A stretch of DNA of 64,000 bases from Orthonyx spaldingii (GCA_013397795.1 VZTJ01000295.1:969813-1033812); one strand, 5' to 3'; numbered from the stretch's first letter, positions 52,185 through 64,000 are shown. The notes: generated by a model from the sequence alone, not told the origin. A program made the numbers and translations.

Positions 52185-52655
52185 NNNNNNNNNNNNNNNN
52201 NNNNNNNNNNNNNNNNNNNNNNNNNNNNNNNNNNNNNNNNNNNNNNNNNNNNNNNNNNNNNNNNNNNNNNNNNNNNNNNNNNNNNNNNNNNNNNNNNNNN
52301 NNNNNNNNNNNNNNNNNNNNNNNNNNNNNNNNNNNNNNNNNNNNNNNNNNNNNNNNNNNNNNNNNNNNNNNNNNNNNNNNNNNNNNNNNNNNNNNNNNNN
52401 NNNNNNNNNNNNNNNNNNNNNNNNNNNNNNNNNNNNNNNNNNNNNNNNNNNNNNNNNNNNNNNNNNNNNNNNNNNNNNNNNNNNNNNNNNNNNNNNNNNN
52501 NNNNNNNNNNNNNNNNNNNNNNNNNNNNNNNNNNNNNNNNNNNNNNNNNNNNNNNNNNNNNNNNNNNNNNNNNNNNNNNNNNNNNNNNNNNNNNNNNNNN
52601 NNNNNNNNNNNNNNNNNNNNNNNNNNNNNNNNNNNNNNNNNNNNNNNNNNNNNNN
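52185..52655. other. Assembly gap (471 N) inside CpG island
   Basis: The gap ends 39 bases before the putative SGCE ATG at 52,695, so the 5'UTR, the transcription start and any in-frame upstream start codon would be hidden. The frame is open from the gap to the ATG. Confidence 0.95.
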
Positions 52656-52694
52656 TGGTGGTGTCGGCAGCAGCAGGCGGAGGAGCGGGGAGCG

Positions 52695-52755
52695 ATGCGG
52701 TGCTGCGCGGCGGGGCCGTGGCCGCACAGCGCCCTCACCACGCTCCTGCTGACAG
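52695..52755 (+). CDS. SGCE: Epsilon-sarcoglycan first coding exon (partial gene)
   Basis: ATG with G at -3, 20 codons (MRCCAAGPWPHSALTTLLLT) plus one base, ending at ACAG|GTCGGT, a phase-1 donor. The hydrophobic ALTTLLLT end looks like the start of a signal peptide continued by the next exon. It resembles the end of mammalian SGCE exon 1 (...SPATTGTFLLT), and SGCE also joins exon 2 in phase 1, at a Val codon. Epsilon-sarcoglycan is a type I membrane glycoprotein of the sarcoglycan family, and SGCE neighbours PPP1R9A head to head in mammals. I do not see the expected exon 2 (opening VYSIFSKVHSD in human) up to 64,000, so the identity rests on synteny, phase and a short match. An upstream in-frame start in the gap is possible; human SGCE has a longer N-terminal form. 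The alternative is an unrelated secreted-protein gene. Confidence 0.6.
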
Positions 52756-52761
52756 GTCGGT
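52753..52761 (+). promoter_or_regulatory. SGCE: Splice donor of putative SGCE exon 1
   Basis: CAG|GTCGGT, with the last exon base at 52,755. The CAG|GT core is good and the +3 to +6 bases are acceptable rather than ideal. It leaves one base of the next codon (phase 1). Confidence 0.6.
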
Positions 52762-55700
52762 CCCGGCGCGTCTCCCCGGAGTGAGCGGTCGCGGGCCCCG
52801 CCGGCAGCGCCCGGCCTGCGCTGCGGTGCCCCCTCTGCTCGGGCTTCGCGTCCCCTCCCGGCGGCATCGCCCCCCCCCCCTCGCCCTTCGGCTGCGGCTC
52901 GGCCGGCGGCCCGTTNGTGCGCCCCGTTCCCGCTCCTCCGTGCCCGCTGTCGGTGCGGGGCCCGGGCTGTCCCGGCGTCCCCCCATGCCGCGGCTCCGGC
53001 GGCTCCCGGAGGACGCTCCCCAGACGGCGCAGGGATGGCGGCCTGCGCGCCCCCGCCCCGGGACAGCCACAGCCCCTCCCGGCACGGGGGGCCCCGTGCT
53101 GAGGGAGCCCGGGGGCGGCGGCTGAGGCCGGAGCTGGGCTGCCGGCGGGGCACGGGAGGCAGGCCTGGCTCGGAGCCGCTGGATGGCGCGGCAGGCTCCG
53201 CTCCCGGGGACTGGGCCGGGCCCGCTGCTCTCCTCTGCTCCCTCGACCTGGTGCCTAACGCGAGAGACGGGCTGGTGTGAGTACGGGGGTGTCGTTTGTG
53301 ATGCTCCTCTTCTCCCTTATTCCCATCTTGACCACTTAATCCAACCACGCCAGAATTAAGAATTCAGAAGTCTTGATCCTGATCCCAAATGCATGAAAAA
53401 ATAGCTTTCATGCGGTAGGCAGCTTTCTCACGCACGAGGTTTTTCACAGTGAAATACATCAAACCGGTAAAACTTAATAGCAGCCCAGCCACAGGACTGC
53501 TTTTGTGAAACTTGTTACAGCAAGTACAAGTTAACAGCAACAAATCCATTTGGGTTATTTTGAGTTCTGGGACATTAGTGGTGTGTTATCTGCAAGCAGT
53601 CTGCTCTATATCCTCTTGAACAGTACTTCTCCTAGTACTTCTTTTACTTATGACCATACTTGTCATACATTATGGGCAGCAGAATTGACATGAGGCACTG
53701 GATATATTAAAGATGTGGTAAGAACTCAAGTGTGAAGTTGTTCAATGTGAGGATAAAACTTTTGCAAGACTCTACTTTCCGCTTAAGTGGAAATTTTTCC
53801 TACCTCTTCTGCCTTTTCCTCTATGACTTGTTGTGGGCTAGCAACCAAGCAAGAACTAGGACAATTTAGAATAAGCTTTCAGTATCAACTGTAATAATGT
53901 GTTTTGAAAAGGTCAACTGAAATGACTTTCTAGAAGCTGAGTTGTGAGCTTAGTCCACAAGTCCTTTCCAGGCTACATGGTAAGGGAAGAGGGCTTAAGG
54001 TTTTTTAGTGATAGCTTTTCCACTTAGACCTTTCTAAGGTTGGTTCAGTTAGATTTTATTAGTTAAAACAGAAGAATACATGGTTTGAAACTGATGTAAA
54101 AAAGGAGGCATGAACTTCAGTTCAGTTACATTCTTTTAAGAGATATCTGTATAAAATTTTTTCTTTGCCAAGGTGGAGAGTTGTAGTGTGTTCCTGATCT
54201 GAACGAAACTGTCCCAGGAACTCACCTGAGCTCCCCTCCATTCTCCCTGAGTAAAGAACTTCCAAATTCGTCTGCTGGCTCCAAGATGAGCCATAGCCCA
54301 GCATGAAAATCCATTCTTTTGAATCCTGATCTTAAGCAGAGTCTATACTACTGCAGAATTACTTAACAAGGCAAGAGACATCTTACAGACAAAATGGCAC
54401 GTGAGAAGTAGCACAGGATTTGTAAATAGATTTCTTTTAGTGCTCCTCAATTAATACAGATTAGTTTTTCCCATTTCTGTTGTAGCACTTGCAACAGAAG
54501 AAAGTTGACTTATGCTTTTTACATTTCTTAAAATTGAATGGAAAAGGGCTTTTTGGAGGAGGATAGCTGCTGTTGTCCGCCTCTCACTTCAGAAGGGTTG
54601 TCCGCCTCTCACTTCTCCCAGTCCTCCTTGAGACAAAACATTATTTCAAAATCCAGAGATTTCAAGAGAATTAAGAGTTTAAAGGGTGTAAGAGTGATTT
54701 CAGAAATCTAACAGTTGCTTCTAGGGGTCTAGTATACTACTCAGATTGAAGGTACTGACTCTCAAATGCAGGCTGATGATCCCCCACTGCTAGGAAAACA
54801 TGGGGCTTTGTCGCGAGAAGTGACATTTAGTATTAAGCATTTCTAATACAAACTAGTTAGCTGTTCTTTGACTCTAGCTTCATAGTAACAGACTTCCTAG
54901 AAGTTTGCTAAATTACACTAGTAGGGATGTCTGTCATATTAGTTCGGCAGAGCAGTTAATTACCCCCATATTTTGTATCTTCAGGGAGAGTGGTTATCAA
55001 AATGTTGTTTGAGTGACTGTGGCCAGTGGTTTTGCCCAGTATTTCTGCACTTACAGTTAGTTGTCGGTGCCCATTTTGTGCCTGGAACCCCTGTTTTATC
55101 CCAGGAATAGGGAGTTGTAGAGCAATGGAGTCATATTTTCCTTTCCCTATAAAGAGGTCAAAATGGGGAAGAAGCTCATTAGTTCTCACTTTGCAAGCTG
55201 TGGTTATGTGGTCACATTAATTTGTCATAAGGCTGCACTGCTGCCAGAAAGTATTCTCCAGCCTTTGCACAGCCAGGGATTATTTGCTGCTTGCCTTGGT
55301 GATGAGTAACCTGTACAGTGATACTGTGGATTGGGTCATCTGGCTGAAAATGAGTCCACCCACAAAAATAGTTCACTGAAATGTATGTACTGACCAGGAG
55401 TGGTGTGGGATCATTTCCACAGGTGTGTGCAAGGGAGTAAAAATGGGCTGGGAATGCCCCCTTTGAGCGGGGCTGCAGACATGCCGGTGTAAAAGAGCTG
55501 TGAAGTCGCTGGCTGGGGCGGGAATCCGGGAGGCTGCACTGGATCCCTGCACTTTTTCTGCTGTTGACAGCAGAAGTGCAGTTGGCAGCACTCTGCTGCC
55601 GAGCCGCACCCTGCGCAGGGAGGCAGAACATCTCACACATGGGCTGCTGTTTTCACACCAACACCACAGCACACCTGCCCTTTTTCCTTTTGTGGGTGCA

Positions 55701-58700
55701 GCCGTAAGGGCAAAGAAGCAGGTTTCCTTCAGAGAGCCTCTGCATGTCTGTCTGCCTATGAAGATGCTGCCTGTACTAATCTGAGCCAGGTCAATACGTA
55801 AAATCTACTGTCAATAGGTACTTACTTGAATAAGTAATTACAGGAGGGGAAAAGTAGCCATTCCATTAATATGCTTTTCATTACAGAAACACATTATTTA
55901 TAAGCAGTACATGGAGACATCTTAGAGGTCCTAAAGCCAGACAATGAGAAGTCAGCTTTATAGCAGAAGATGTAACTGTTCAGTGTGTAGAGAGGCTTAT
56001 TTTTGCTCCTTAATGTTTTTAGATTTGGTTAGACATTCATTAAAGTACTTCAGGAATTGCAGTCACCAAAGTAAAACCCTCTCTTTAGAAGAAAGATTAT
56101 TTTCAATCAAATTAAGAAAAAATAATTTAAAACCTAAACAAGAGTATCTGGTTTTTCCAGTATCTGAAGAGCTTTTGGACTCTTCCTGAATAGATAGTGG
56201 TAAATTTATAGCAGCCACTATCGGTGTAGAGTGCCTTCCTTGGCAGACTTCTGGAGAAAAGGAGGGAGTTGCTAATTTTGATTACTTCCACAGGAGTTTG
56301 AAGGACACAGAAGAGACAAGAAACCAGAGAATTCAAATATTAATTTCCCTTCTAAGCAGCTGAACTGCTTTTGAAGCAATTAGTATCAAGAAGTAGTAGT
56401 GCTAAGAAGAGCTCTACCCTGAGAAGAGTTTTTGCTTGAGTATCTTGCTAAAGTGTTTTCAATGTGAAACAAGGTGCTATGGATTGAGAGCTGAAGCCAT
56501 GGATATCACTGACTTCACATATTCACTGATAAGTATGGTTACGTTGGAATTAACATGAGCATGTTACATAGGTTGAAATGATACATTGCATAATAGCATA
56601 GTTGTGGTGCTCGTTATGTAACGACAAAAATTATGGTTTATGTGAACATGGTCTGTGTCTAAATGTTGTTAAAATTGCAACACAAATGGCCAAAACGTCT
56701 TTTAAATTTAGGTTACTTTAGTGACAGTCCAAGCCATGAAAATGAGAAGTTAGAAAGAACAACCTACTGAGCAGACAGTAATCTTAGCATCTTGAAATCA
56801 ATGACTTTTCTGAATTCTTTAGTCTTTCAGAACAATTACCACCTCAGAATTTTGGAATTGCAGGGATACCCTGATAATTCATATCAAAAGATGATAGAAA
56901 TGTAGGAGACATCCAGGAATAACAGGCTTACAGGGTGGCCTGGTCATACCCCTTGGTTCCACCATGGGACTCAGGCTGGAACCACAGGAACTGACAATGT
57001 TTCCTCACCTTTCTGGAAATGCTAACCTAGTTTGGTTCTCTTGTCAGGTCTGCAGTAGGAGGGCGAATGGTGGTGTGTAAATGCTACTATTAATAAATTG
57101 TGAGGGTTTTGTTCTCCCAGTAGTTAATTTGTAACATTCCCATGAATGCAAATGCTGAAGTTTAACAGTGAGACTGACAAATGCTTTATTTGGTTACTTT
57201 TCTTGAATGATTTCGGAGAATTGTTGACATGTTGATGTAATTAATGGACAGCCCAGGAACAGATGGGAAACCATTGCCTACTGAAGAAAGATGAATAAGA
57301 ATAGAGCTGAGAAACATTTCTGGGGTTGATTTGGACTTCTAAACAGTTTGAATAAATGGTATGTAGAGGGACCTGAGCAATCTGCAATGGACAACTACCA
57401 CAAAATAATTGCTATTTATTACGTAGTAGGTGTTGTTGAAAAGGGTTAGAAAATATCCAATCTCAATGTGAATTTCCACTGAGAGAATCCACTTCAATTC
57501 ATAGTAAATTTCTGCCGTGTACTACATAGTAGGTAAGAGGATGGTGCATGGGAGTTGGAAGAGGAGGGAGAGTGGGTGGGTGCTGCAACTTCTGCCTCCT
57601 TTAATGGATGATGTGACCAACTGGGCAAGTATCCAGTGTGGAGACCAGCGGAGCCTCAGTAACTGCCTGGCTACAAGCTCTAATTTCAGCTGTGGGCCAA
57701 GCACCTTGGTGCAGACGGTTCTCTCTTCACAGATGTTTTGTTTCAACTTGTGATGTGAGTTTCTAATTGTTCTGCTGTGTGGTTCTCAGCAGCCCTTCAG
57801 AAAAATGTGCTGCGTATAGATCCGCACTTGCAGCTCAGAATGTAGGAAGGAGGACTGAGCCAGAGGGATATGCAGTAGAGGGGTGCAAGGGTAGCTTTGT
57901 GGAGTGGGGTTGTGCCCTAAGAGAGTAAGGGGCAGTGTAAGCAGGACCCCAGGCCCTGGTCTGTGCCATCAAAGTAACAAGCACGTGTTTTTGTCAGGTC
58001 CCAGGGGAAGGTGGAGGTGTAGGAGAGAGAGGAAGTGGCAGGGTTTGAGAGCTGGAGCTGTGTGCTCCTTTCGTAGTGGGAGAGATGGGCTTGAGATCCT
58101 ACTTCAAAGAAGGAACAAGAGGATAGGTAAAGGTGCAGGATACTGTGTGGTGGTCAGAGTGCAGTAAAGGAATGGGGAAGGTGAAATTGATCCATGATAC
58201 TTGGGTCCTTTTCTGATTGTCACATGGTCAAAAATTGTTGTGGGTATCCTCTCTGTTGAATATTATGCAAATATGCTTTAAAAAGGGAAAAGAAGTCTTA
58301 ATTGATATAAATATAAATTTTCTTTATAAACCAACACAATTATAATTAAAGAATAATTAAAAGAAAATACGATTGGAGTGAAGAAGAAAAAACTGTGATG
58401 TGCTTCACCTGGGCATGTTCAAGTCCCAGGAACAGAGCTATGAGTTGCTCCTGCTGTTGAAGGCAGTGGTGGGATCTCCAGCAACTGTGGCAACATGTGT
58501 AACAGACTGAAGAGCCTGACACTAATAACATTTTTTTCATCGTGAGTACAAGGCTGATTAAATTAATTCTAAACTGTCTCTTTGATAAAATGCATAGTTT
58601 GAATCCCTGCATTCTGTAGTATAAGGTCTCTTTTGTCGTCCTTTAATCATATTCAGATCTTCCCAGAGCCTTCGTTGTGTTGTCAGTGCGCTTCTTGAAG

Positions 58701-61296
58701 GCTGCGCTAGACAGAGGATTTGAACAGTGATCATATCTGTGTCAAGAACAAAAATAACGTCTGCCAGTTCCTCCTTGATGTTGCTGTTTTTGTGTCAGCT
58801 GTTCTAGCCAGTGTTCTGGTGAAAGCTCTGTTCAGCCTGACTTACATCTCTAGGTTGTTAGCCAAGCTGAGCATCCCTGAGTTGTATGCTCACAGTGTGT
58901 TTTTGGCATGCTGCTGCCTTTGTTCCTGGTGTGCAGTTACATTTTATTCTATTGAACTGCACATCACTGATCACCTTTTTACCAGACGATGCAGACTGTT
59001 CTGTCATCTTTATTATTTGTCAGTCTCCTAGCCTTTGTTTTTACCTGCAAATCCTATCAGCATATTTTATACATACAAGTCATTCTTCATCTCCCTCCCC
59101 ATCTCCCTCTCTGTCCGGCCTCTCTTCCCTCCACCCCAGTTGCATAAGGCTAATGCCAGAACTTTGTGAGGCACACTAGAAATCTCATATAACAAATTAA
59201 CTTTTTAGTAGCCCTATTCTCTTGCTTTTCACACCTGTCATTTCAAATCACATCAATGGTGATATATATGGAAACATCACAGTGTAAACTCTAAGATCTG
59301 AAAACAGGCATACTGGTTGTTTTTCCAGTTCCCCTGTGCAATGCAGCACAACATGGAGAGGTGGACAGGTAAATTCTTGGAACCCAAGTCAAAGATACTT
59401 ACTGATCATTTATATTGAAAAACACATTGTGAAACTAGGTGGGGTTTTTTTGTTTTTTTAAAATTGCATTTAAATATGCTAAAATGATTTAGTATGTACT
59501 TTCTCAATCAAAGTGTTAGGTGATAAGCTGTATAGCTAAGGGTAACGTCATTATTGCTGTCTATCAGGAAAAACTTGTGAACTCACCAAAAGTATCTGAA
59601 AAGATGCATTCAGTCCTTAATCAGGATTAAATAAGGACCGTGATAAGTATAATAATTTTGACAAGAACTAAGATATCTCTAATACTATTCTCCATTCAAT
59701 AGTTCAGTAATCTAATCTTGTATTAATTGTTTTGTCTGGTACTGGTGCTGGTTTGTAGCTGACAAGCCTGTGATTGCCCAGCTCATCCTGTTGAAGTAAT
59801 GGAACACCTTTATTTGACCTTTTTGGGAATTTCTTGAGTTTTTGAAGAATTACTGAAATTTACACTGAAAGGCCTATGTGATACAAAATTTCATGACCCC
59901 AAGGATGGTATTATGTTAAGACTTGCAATATAGGCAGATCAGTTCAGCAGGGAAAAAGTTGTTAGAAATGTTATTGTGTTAGTATGGTAGTTATTGAATT
60001 AATTATTAAATTGAATAAGTAAATAAAATTAAAAGTGCATTAAAATGTTATTTTTTTATTACACTTCATCCTCAGTTCAGTTTTGGGTGTTTTCTGTAAA
60101 TTATCGTTAATAAATATCTGTCTTACATGGATAGATTGAGTGTGTTGTATCTTTATTACTGCTTAAGCCAGATTTTTTTGGCCTCCTGAATTCTGTTTGG
60201 AGAATGTCTTATCACTAATTTAATAGCTGCCTGGTGTAACAGGTCAGAAGTTTCCACAGATGTTTAATCCTCTTTCATGTATTGTGCATGTTTTCCAATT
60301 AATGTTCATTTCTTCCTGCAAACTGGTGTATCTGTACACAAGTACTGCTACTTGATGTTTTTGGTATTGCTGTTTTTACAAGAACATTAAGATGCTAATC
60401 CAAAAACATCTTTCATCCAGGGTTTGACATGAGTTCTCACTCCCCAACCATTTCAAAATAAAATACATACTTCTTATGGCCACTTTCCCTTTCCTAGCAT
60501 CTGACTGCAGTTCCTTCCCTCTGCACTTTCAGTTGGCATGTAGCTGTACAAACAGCTGGTACACCTATTATTCATCACAGAAGAACAGGAACAAAAAGTG
60601 GGAAGTGAAGAGGGAGCTTTCTCAGGCACCTCTGCTGCTGGTGAGGTGGTCTTTCTGTCAGCTCCACAGCTGCTTTCTGTCTCCAGTAATAATTTCCTCC
60701 TCATTGCATTTAAAACTTCCACCTTCAGCTGCATGGATGCAGCTGATTTCAGGCTGTGTTCTAGTTGTGTGGGATGTAGACAGCCATTTTTAATGGGTTC
60801 TTTTTTCAAAATTGATTATTGGTTATGCCTGGAAGGTAATCAGCCCCATGTGTCTTTATATAAGCATCATTATAAAAGCAAAGCTTGATTAAATTACTTT
60901 TCCTGCTTTGACCGAAATGTACTATGCTAGTGAAAGCAACTTTATATATCCTTTTGCCTGTATGTGAGGTTTAGCCAGGCAAAAATATTATTAGAGAATG
61001 CTCTTCTTCATCTTTGTTATCAGTACAATTATGTCAGAAGAAGTGTCTGCAAAGGTTTAAGCATTTAGTGTGAACTTAGCTTATTTGTAAAAAAGTGTCA
61101 TAAAGGTGACTGTCAGAAAGATTATTATATGTTTATATATTCAAACCGAACACCTATTTTTTTTAACCTGTGGTTCCTAAATTCTGACTAAAACCAAAAC
61201 GTTGTGTAGAAGGCATAGGACTCCATCTGATCAGATTGTTTGTGGAAGTCTGTTGATCTTACTAATTGTTTTTTGCATTTGTTTTATTCTGAAAAG
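52762..61296 (+). other. SGCE: Presumed SGCE intron 1, no exon recognised
   Basis: The CpG island fades by about 53.3 kb and AT-rich intron-like DNA follows. It contains a duplicated 19-bp CpG-bearing unit at 54,572-54,590 and 54,597-54,615, and a GC-rich patch at about 55,500-55,640. Plus-strand frames at 58,720-59,179 (up to 103 codons) match no protein I know. No CR1 or LTR is evident in this stretch. Confidence 0.45.
54572..54615 (+). repeat. Two exact 19-bp direct repeats
   Basis: GTTGTCCGCCTCTCACTTC occurs at 54,572-54,590 and again at 54,597-54,615, separated by six bases. Each copy contains a CpG. Confidence 0.9.
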
Positions 61297-61401
61297 CTTT
61301 TTTGCTAAGCTCTGCTGATGGCAATAATGGAACTGTTAATTGGACGACTAAGCGAGCCCACAGTTATGTTATCAGCAGAATAAAGGCTGTTCAGAAGAAT
61401 G
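61297..61401 (+). CDS. Candidate cassette exon in SGCE intron 1
   Basis: A 105-nt segment between a pyrimidine-rich acceptor (TTTTATTCTGAAAAG) and a strong donor (AATG|GTGAGT). It is open in the frame left by the putative SGCE exon 1. The first codon is completed by the exon 1 G, and the peptide starts AFLLSSADGNNGTVNW and ends SRIKAVQKN. Its length is divisible by three, so it enters and leaves in phase 1 and could be skipped or included. A stop codon lies directly upstream of the acceptor (61,290-61,292), and another follows the donor by about 15 bases. If joined to exon 1 it would finish a signal peptide (ALTTLLLT + AFLLSSA) and add two N-glycosylation sequons (NGT, NWT). I recognise no homologue. 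A 35-codon open frame can arise by chance, and a conserved non-coding element is an alternative. Confidence 0.3.
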
Positions 61402-64000
61402 GTGAGTTTAGGTTGTAAATTTAAGTCCCACGTTGGTTCAAGCAAACCTGCTTTTAATATTACTCTTGCTTTTCCAGTCATGTCCTTGTTTTAGGAGTAG
61501 GGTGCTATTTTAAGGTAAGTAATTTGGAAAACCTTATATTTCTTCAGTCTTCAAACATTCACAGACCTGTGTGTTCTTTAGTCTTCCTGACTTTTCCTGT
61601 TCGTATAGCTTTGCTTGAAATAATGGCTGTGTTTATACCTAATACTGCACATTTTCTTATCATGGCTGGTTGCTTGAAGATACCTCTGCAGTTTGCTTAA
61701 TACAATAACTTGTCTGTAACAATTTAAAAAAGTCTTCTCACACATGATTGTTAAAGGACTATTTTACTGTAATTTATGCAAGTACACATCAAATGTTGTA
61801 GCTAGTGCACACTGTCTGAGAAAAAGCTTTATACTGATTGCTCATCTAGGCAGGCAATCTGGATTGGCCTCCAGATCAAGTTATTTCTGTGATTGTGCTT
61901 CATCTGCTAAATATCAGTAGAGAGAGAACCAATTGAAATTTCCAGAAACAAAAACTTCCAGGTGAATTCTTTCCTGAAGATCATCAACATACAGGTTACA
62001 ACCAACATGGTGACTCTTCTGAAATTTCTGGAGATGGGGGTTTTCTGTTTCTGGTAAAAGGCTCTGGCTGTGCCCATGTTCAAGACCTACAAGGAGATCT
62101 TGGGATCTACAGAAAGTCCTCCAAGTGATCTGGAAACAAGAAAGAGGAAAGCAGTGCTGTCGAGGTAGCTGATTCTAGCAGGGATCTAAGATGTAATGAG
62201 GACTTTTAATTTCCCATGATTAGTTTTACAGAAGCTTTTCACAATCCCTGAGATTTTTGTCTACCACAGGGAATTTGCTCAGACAATTTACAGCTGGCAG
62301 TCTGCTGTATTAGATTAGTATCTGTTTGTTAAGTATATCAGTTTCGTCCCTGCATCACCCAAGACGATGATTACACATTCATCTCCAGTCTCAGCCTTAC
62401 GAAAATAATCGTGGGTTTTAAAAGCTTGTGGAGAAAGTAGCATTCCATTTGTGTCATTATTGAAAAGCTAGTGATAGCTGTAGTGGGCTGAGGACTTATT
62501 GTTTTCCTTCTGATTCTGAAGAAACTTCATGGGGAAAAACAAGGAGAGCTTCTCTGAAAAGGAGGGCAAGAACTTTTCAGTGCTTAATCTCCATACTTGT
62601 GTCATTATGATGTGCTTGTCATTACAAGATAAAACAGGTTTCTGGGTTCTTTCCTTCTGAGAGATGTTTCTAGACTTCCACCAAGATCAATGTTTTATAT
62701 CTGTGTCAAATCCTTACTGGCATATTTATTTCAGCAGCAGGGAATTGCTAGGAGTCTCATTGCTAGGAATGAGTAGGCTTTTAGTGGTGGTAATAGGTTT
62801 CCTATAGCAGACAAAATAAGTATTATATGGGTTTTTTCAGTAACTGCTGATTCTGTTATGCTTCTGTCTTTCTGAAAGAATTGCTTATGAAGAAAAAATA
62901 CACATTACTTTTTCACTGCTTTTCCTGCTTGAAATGGGTTTTCGTTGTAGCGGAAAAGCATCAGAAATGAAAAAATGGAATTTTCTAGGTATTTGATGCA
63001 CTTTCTGCAAGTCATCATATTTTTGTCAGCTCTTCTGTTCTGTTAATATTACTGTACTTTTTCAGCTTTTCCTGAAAATATTTTAAAGGAAATTAATTGA
63101 CTTCCTTGTGCTGTTTATGGCTCATTCACAGAATTGAGTGCAGAGGTTTTTTGGATAATCATTTACTAATTTTAATTAAATCAATGATCTTACTGTACTT
63201 AAATCTACATAATGAAAATTACAGTAACTGGTTTATTAACCACACAGAATTGTAACAATTCAAATTTCAGGATCACTTTAATTTTGTCACTAAGATAAAA
63301 TTATTAGAAACGTGCTCTGTTCAGTATTGTGTTAAAAGTGGTTTTCAAATATAGGAAAAAGCAAATGCTGTGGAATGTGATCAGTAGTATATCCAGAGCT
63401 ATACATTCTGCAATATCAAGCTTGAAGAGTGGGAAGTATGTAACTAAATGTGGAGGTCTACATTACAGATGTCTGCATGCTGCCTTTGCAGTCCATGGAG
63501 ATCTAGTCAGTGTAGCCTGGAATCTAGGACATGATTCATCTCACTTTACAGGAGAAATCAAATAAATCAACCCCTAGAAGCATTTCTTTTCTTCTTCACT
63601 GACTATAAAAGGAGCCTGACTAACTCAGTGGTGGATGTTGTTTCTGTAGGCATCTAAAATTAGGTGAGAGAGATTCCACTTGGAGTACGTGGTGTGAGGC
63701 TGGAATGCCTGTGATTAATGCCTAATTAGTGGTGCCTTTTTAAGCAGATCTCAAGTAAGAAAGTTGGTATAAGGCTGGAGAAATTATACCAGGATTAAAA
63801 AATTACACCAAGAGTAAAAAATTACATGAGCTTTATCCACATTTCAAATGTGTCCTCCTTATTGATCCAAGTGTTGAAATTAGCCCCTCTGGGACCTACA
63901 AGCTTGTTCCTATGAGTTTGTTGCAATGACTCTGAAGTGTCTTTTGGAGTCTGTCTTCTCAATGACAGCACCTCCATACTGTATGGCCAATAATTTTTCT
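61402..64000 (+). other. SGCE: Presumed SGCE intron continuing past the window, nothing recognised
   Basis: AT-rich sequence with short chance frames (for example 63,329-63,565). The SGCE exon encoding the start of the extracellular cadherin-like domain was sought and not seen. It should lie beyond 64,000 if the assignment is right. Confidence 0.45.

Larger units (their letters stand above)
51900..53290 (+). promoter_or_regulatory. SGCE: CpG island, presumed SGCE promoter
   Basis: Very GC-rich, CpG-dense block with an N-gap at 52,185-52,655, a C-run near 52,870 and a single N at 52,916. It surrounds the short signal-peptide-like coding exon at 52,695-52,755. The position and head-to-head arrangement with PPP1R9A fit the SGCE promoter. 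Open frames of several hundred codons crossing the gap are composition artefacts. The transcription start is probably inside the gap. Confidence 0.7.

Noticed and set aside
51776..53348. Open frames of 231-411 codons on both strands across 51.8-53.3 kb
   Set aside because: Same artefact: 471 N bases plus a CpG island. Only the short 52,695-52,755 frame is kept, because of its donor, phase and signal-like sequence.
58720..59179. Hydrophobic plus-strand frames of 97-103 codons as a possible membrane protein
   Set aside because: AT/pyrimidine-rich composition, no recognised family, and no splice or promoter context. Best explained as chance.
1..64000. A CRISPR array, operon, or bacterial or phage system
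   Set aside because: No regularly spaced repeats or dense gene layout exist. Composition, splice signals, CR1 elements and CpG islands all indicate a vertebrate genome.

Overview
The window looks like vertebrate nuclear DNA from a bird. It has one long vertebrate-type coding exon with clean splice signals, two CpG islands far apart, an AT-rich non-coding background, at least five 5'-truncated CR1 retrotransposon fragments (the dominant avian LINE), and an LTR block of a type I associate from memory with neoavian genomes. I see no bacterial genes, operons, CRISPR arrays, tRNA genes or rRNA genes. Nearly all other open frames are chance frames or CR1/LTR remnants.

Layout. 1-12,972 is intronic, downstream of the first coding exon of PPP1R9A (neurabin-1, minus strand), and contains two CR1 copies (1.3-2.1 kb and 7.6-8.2 kb) and a small GC-rich patch (10.5-10.9 kb). 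12,973-14,661 is a PPP1R9A exon: 225 nt of 5'UTR with two short upstream ORFs, then 488 codons ending at a phase-0 donor. 15.15-16.65 kb is a CpG island, interrupted by a 446-base assembly gap, and presumably the PPP1R9A promoter. 16.65-51.2 kb is intergenic or regulatory DNA. It holds a mini-CpG cluster (22.1-22.3 kb), an avian LTR of about 1.06 kb (27.3-28.4 kb), a possible tRNA-derived SINE (34.2 kb), a second probable LTR (37.0-37.4 kb) and two CR1 fragments (38.1 and 40.7 kb). At 51.27-51.94 kb a CR1 is bracketed by two diverged copies of a 99-bp unit. 51.9-53.3 kb is a second CpG island with a 471-base gap. It contains a short plus-strand first coding exon (52,695-52,755) that I attribute to SGCE (epsilon-sarcoglycan). 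52.76-64 kb would be SGCE intron 1, with one candidate frame-preserving cassette exon at 61,297-61,401.

The two genes lie head to head (PPP1R9A minus, SGCE plus) about 36 kb apart, the same order and orientation as in mammals. In therian mammals the retrotransposon-derived gene PEG10 lies between them. I see no comparable gene here, as expected for a bird. I did not find a previously undescribed gene system. The observations most worth checking are the candidate cassette exon, the duplicated unit around the CR1, the paired upstream ORFs just before the neurabin start, and the isolated CpG cluster at 22 kb.
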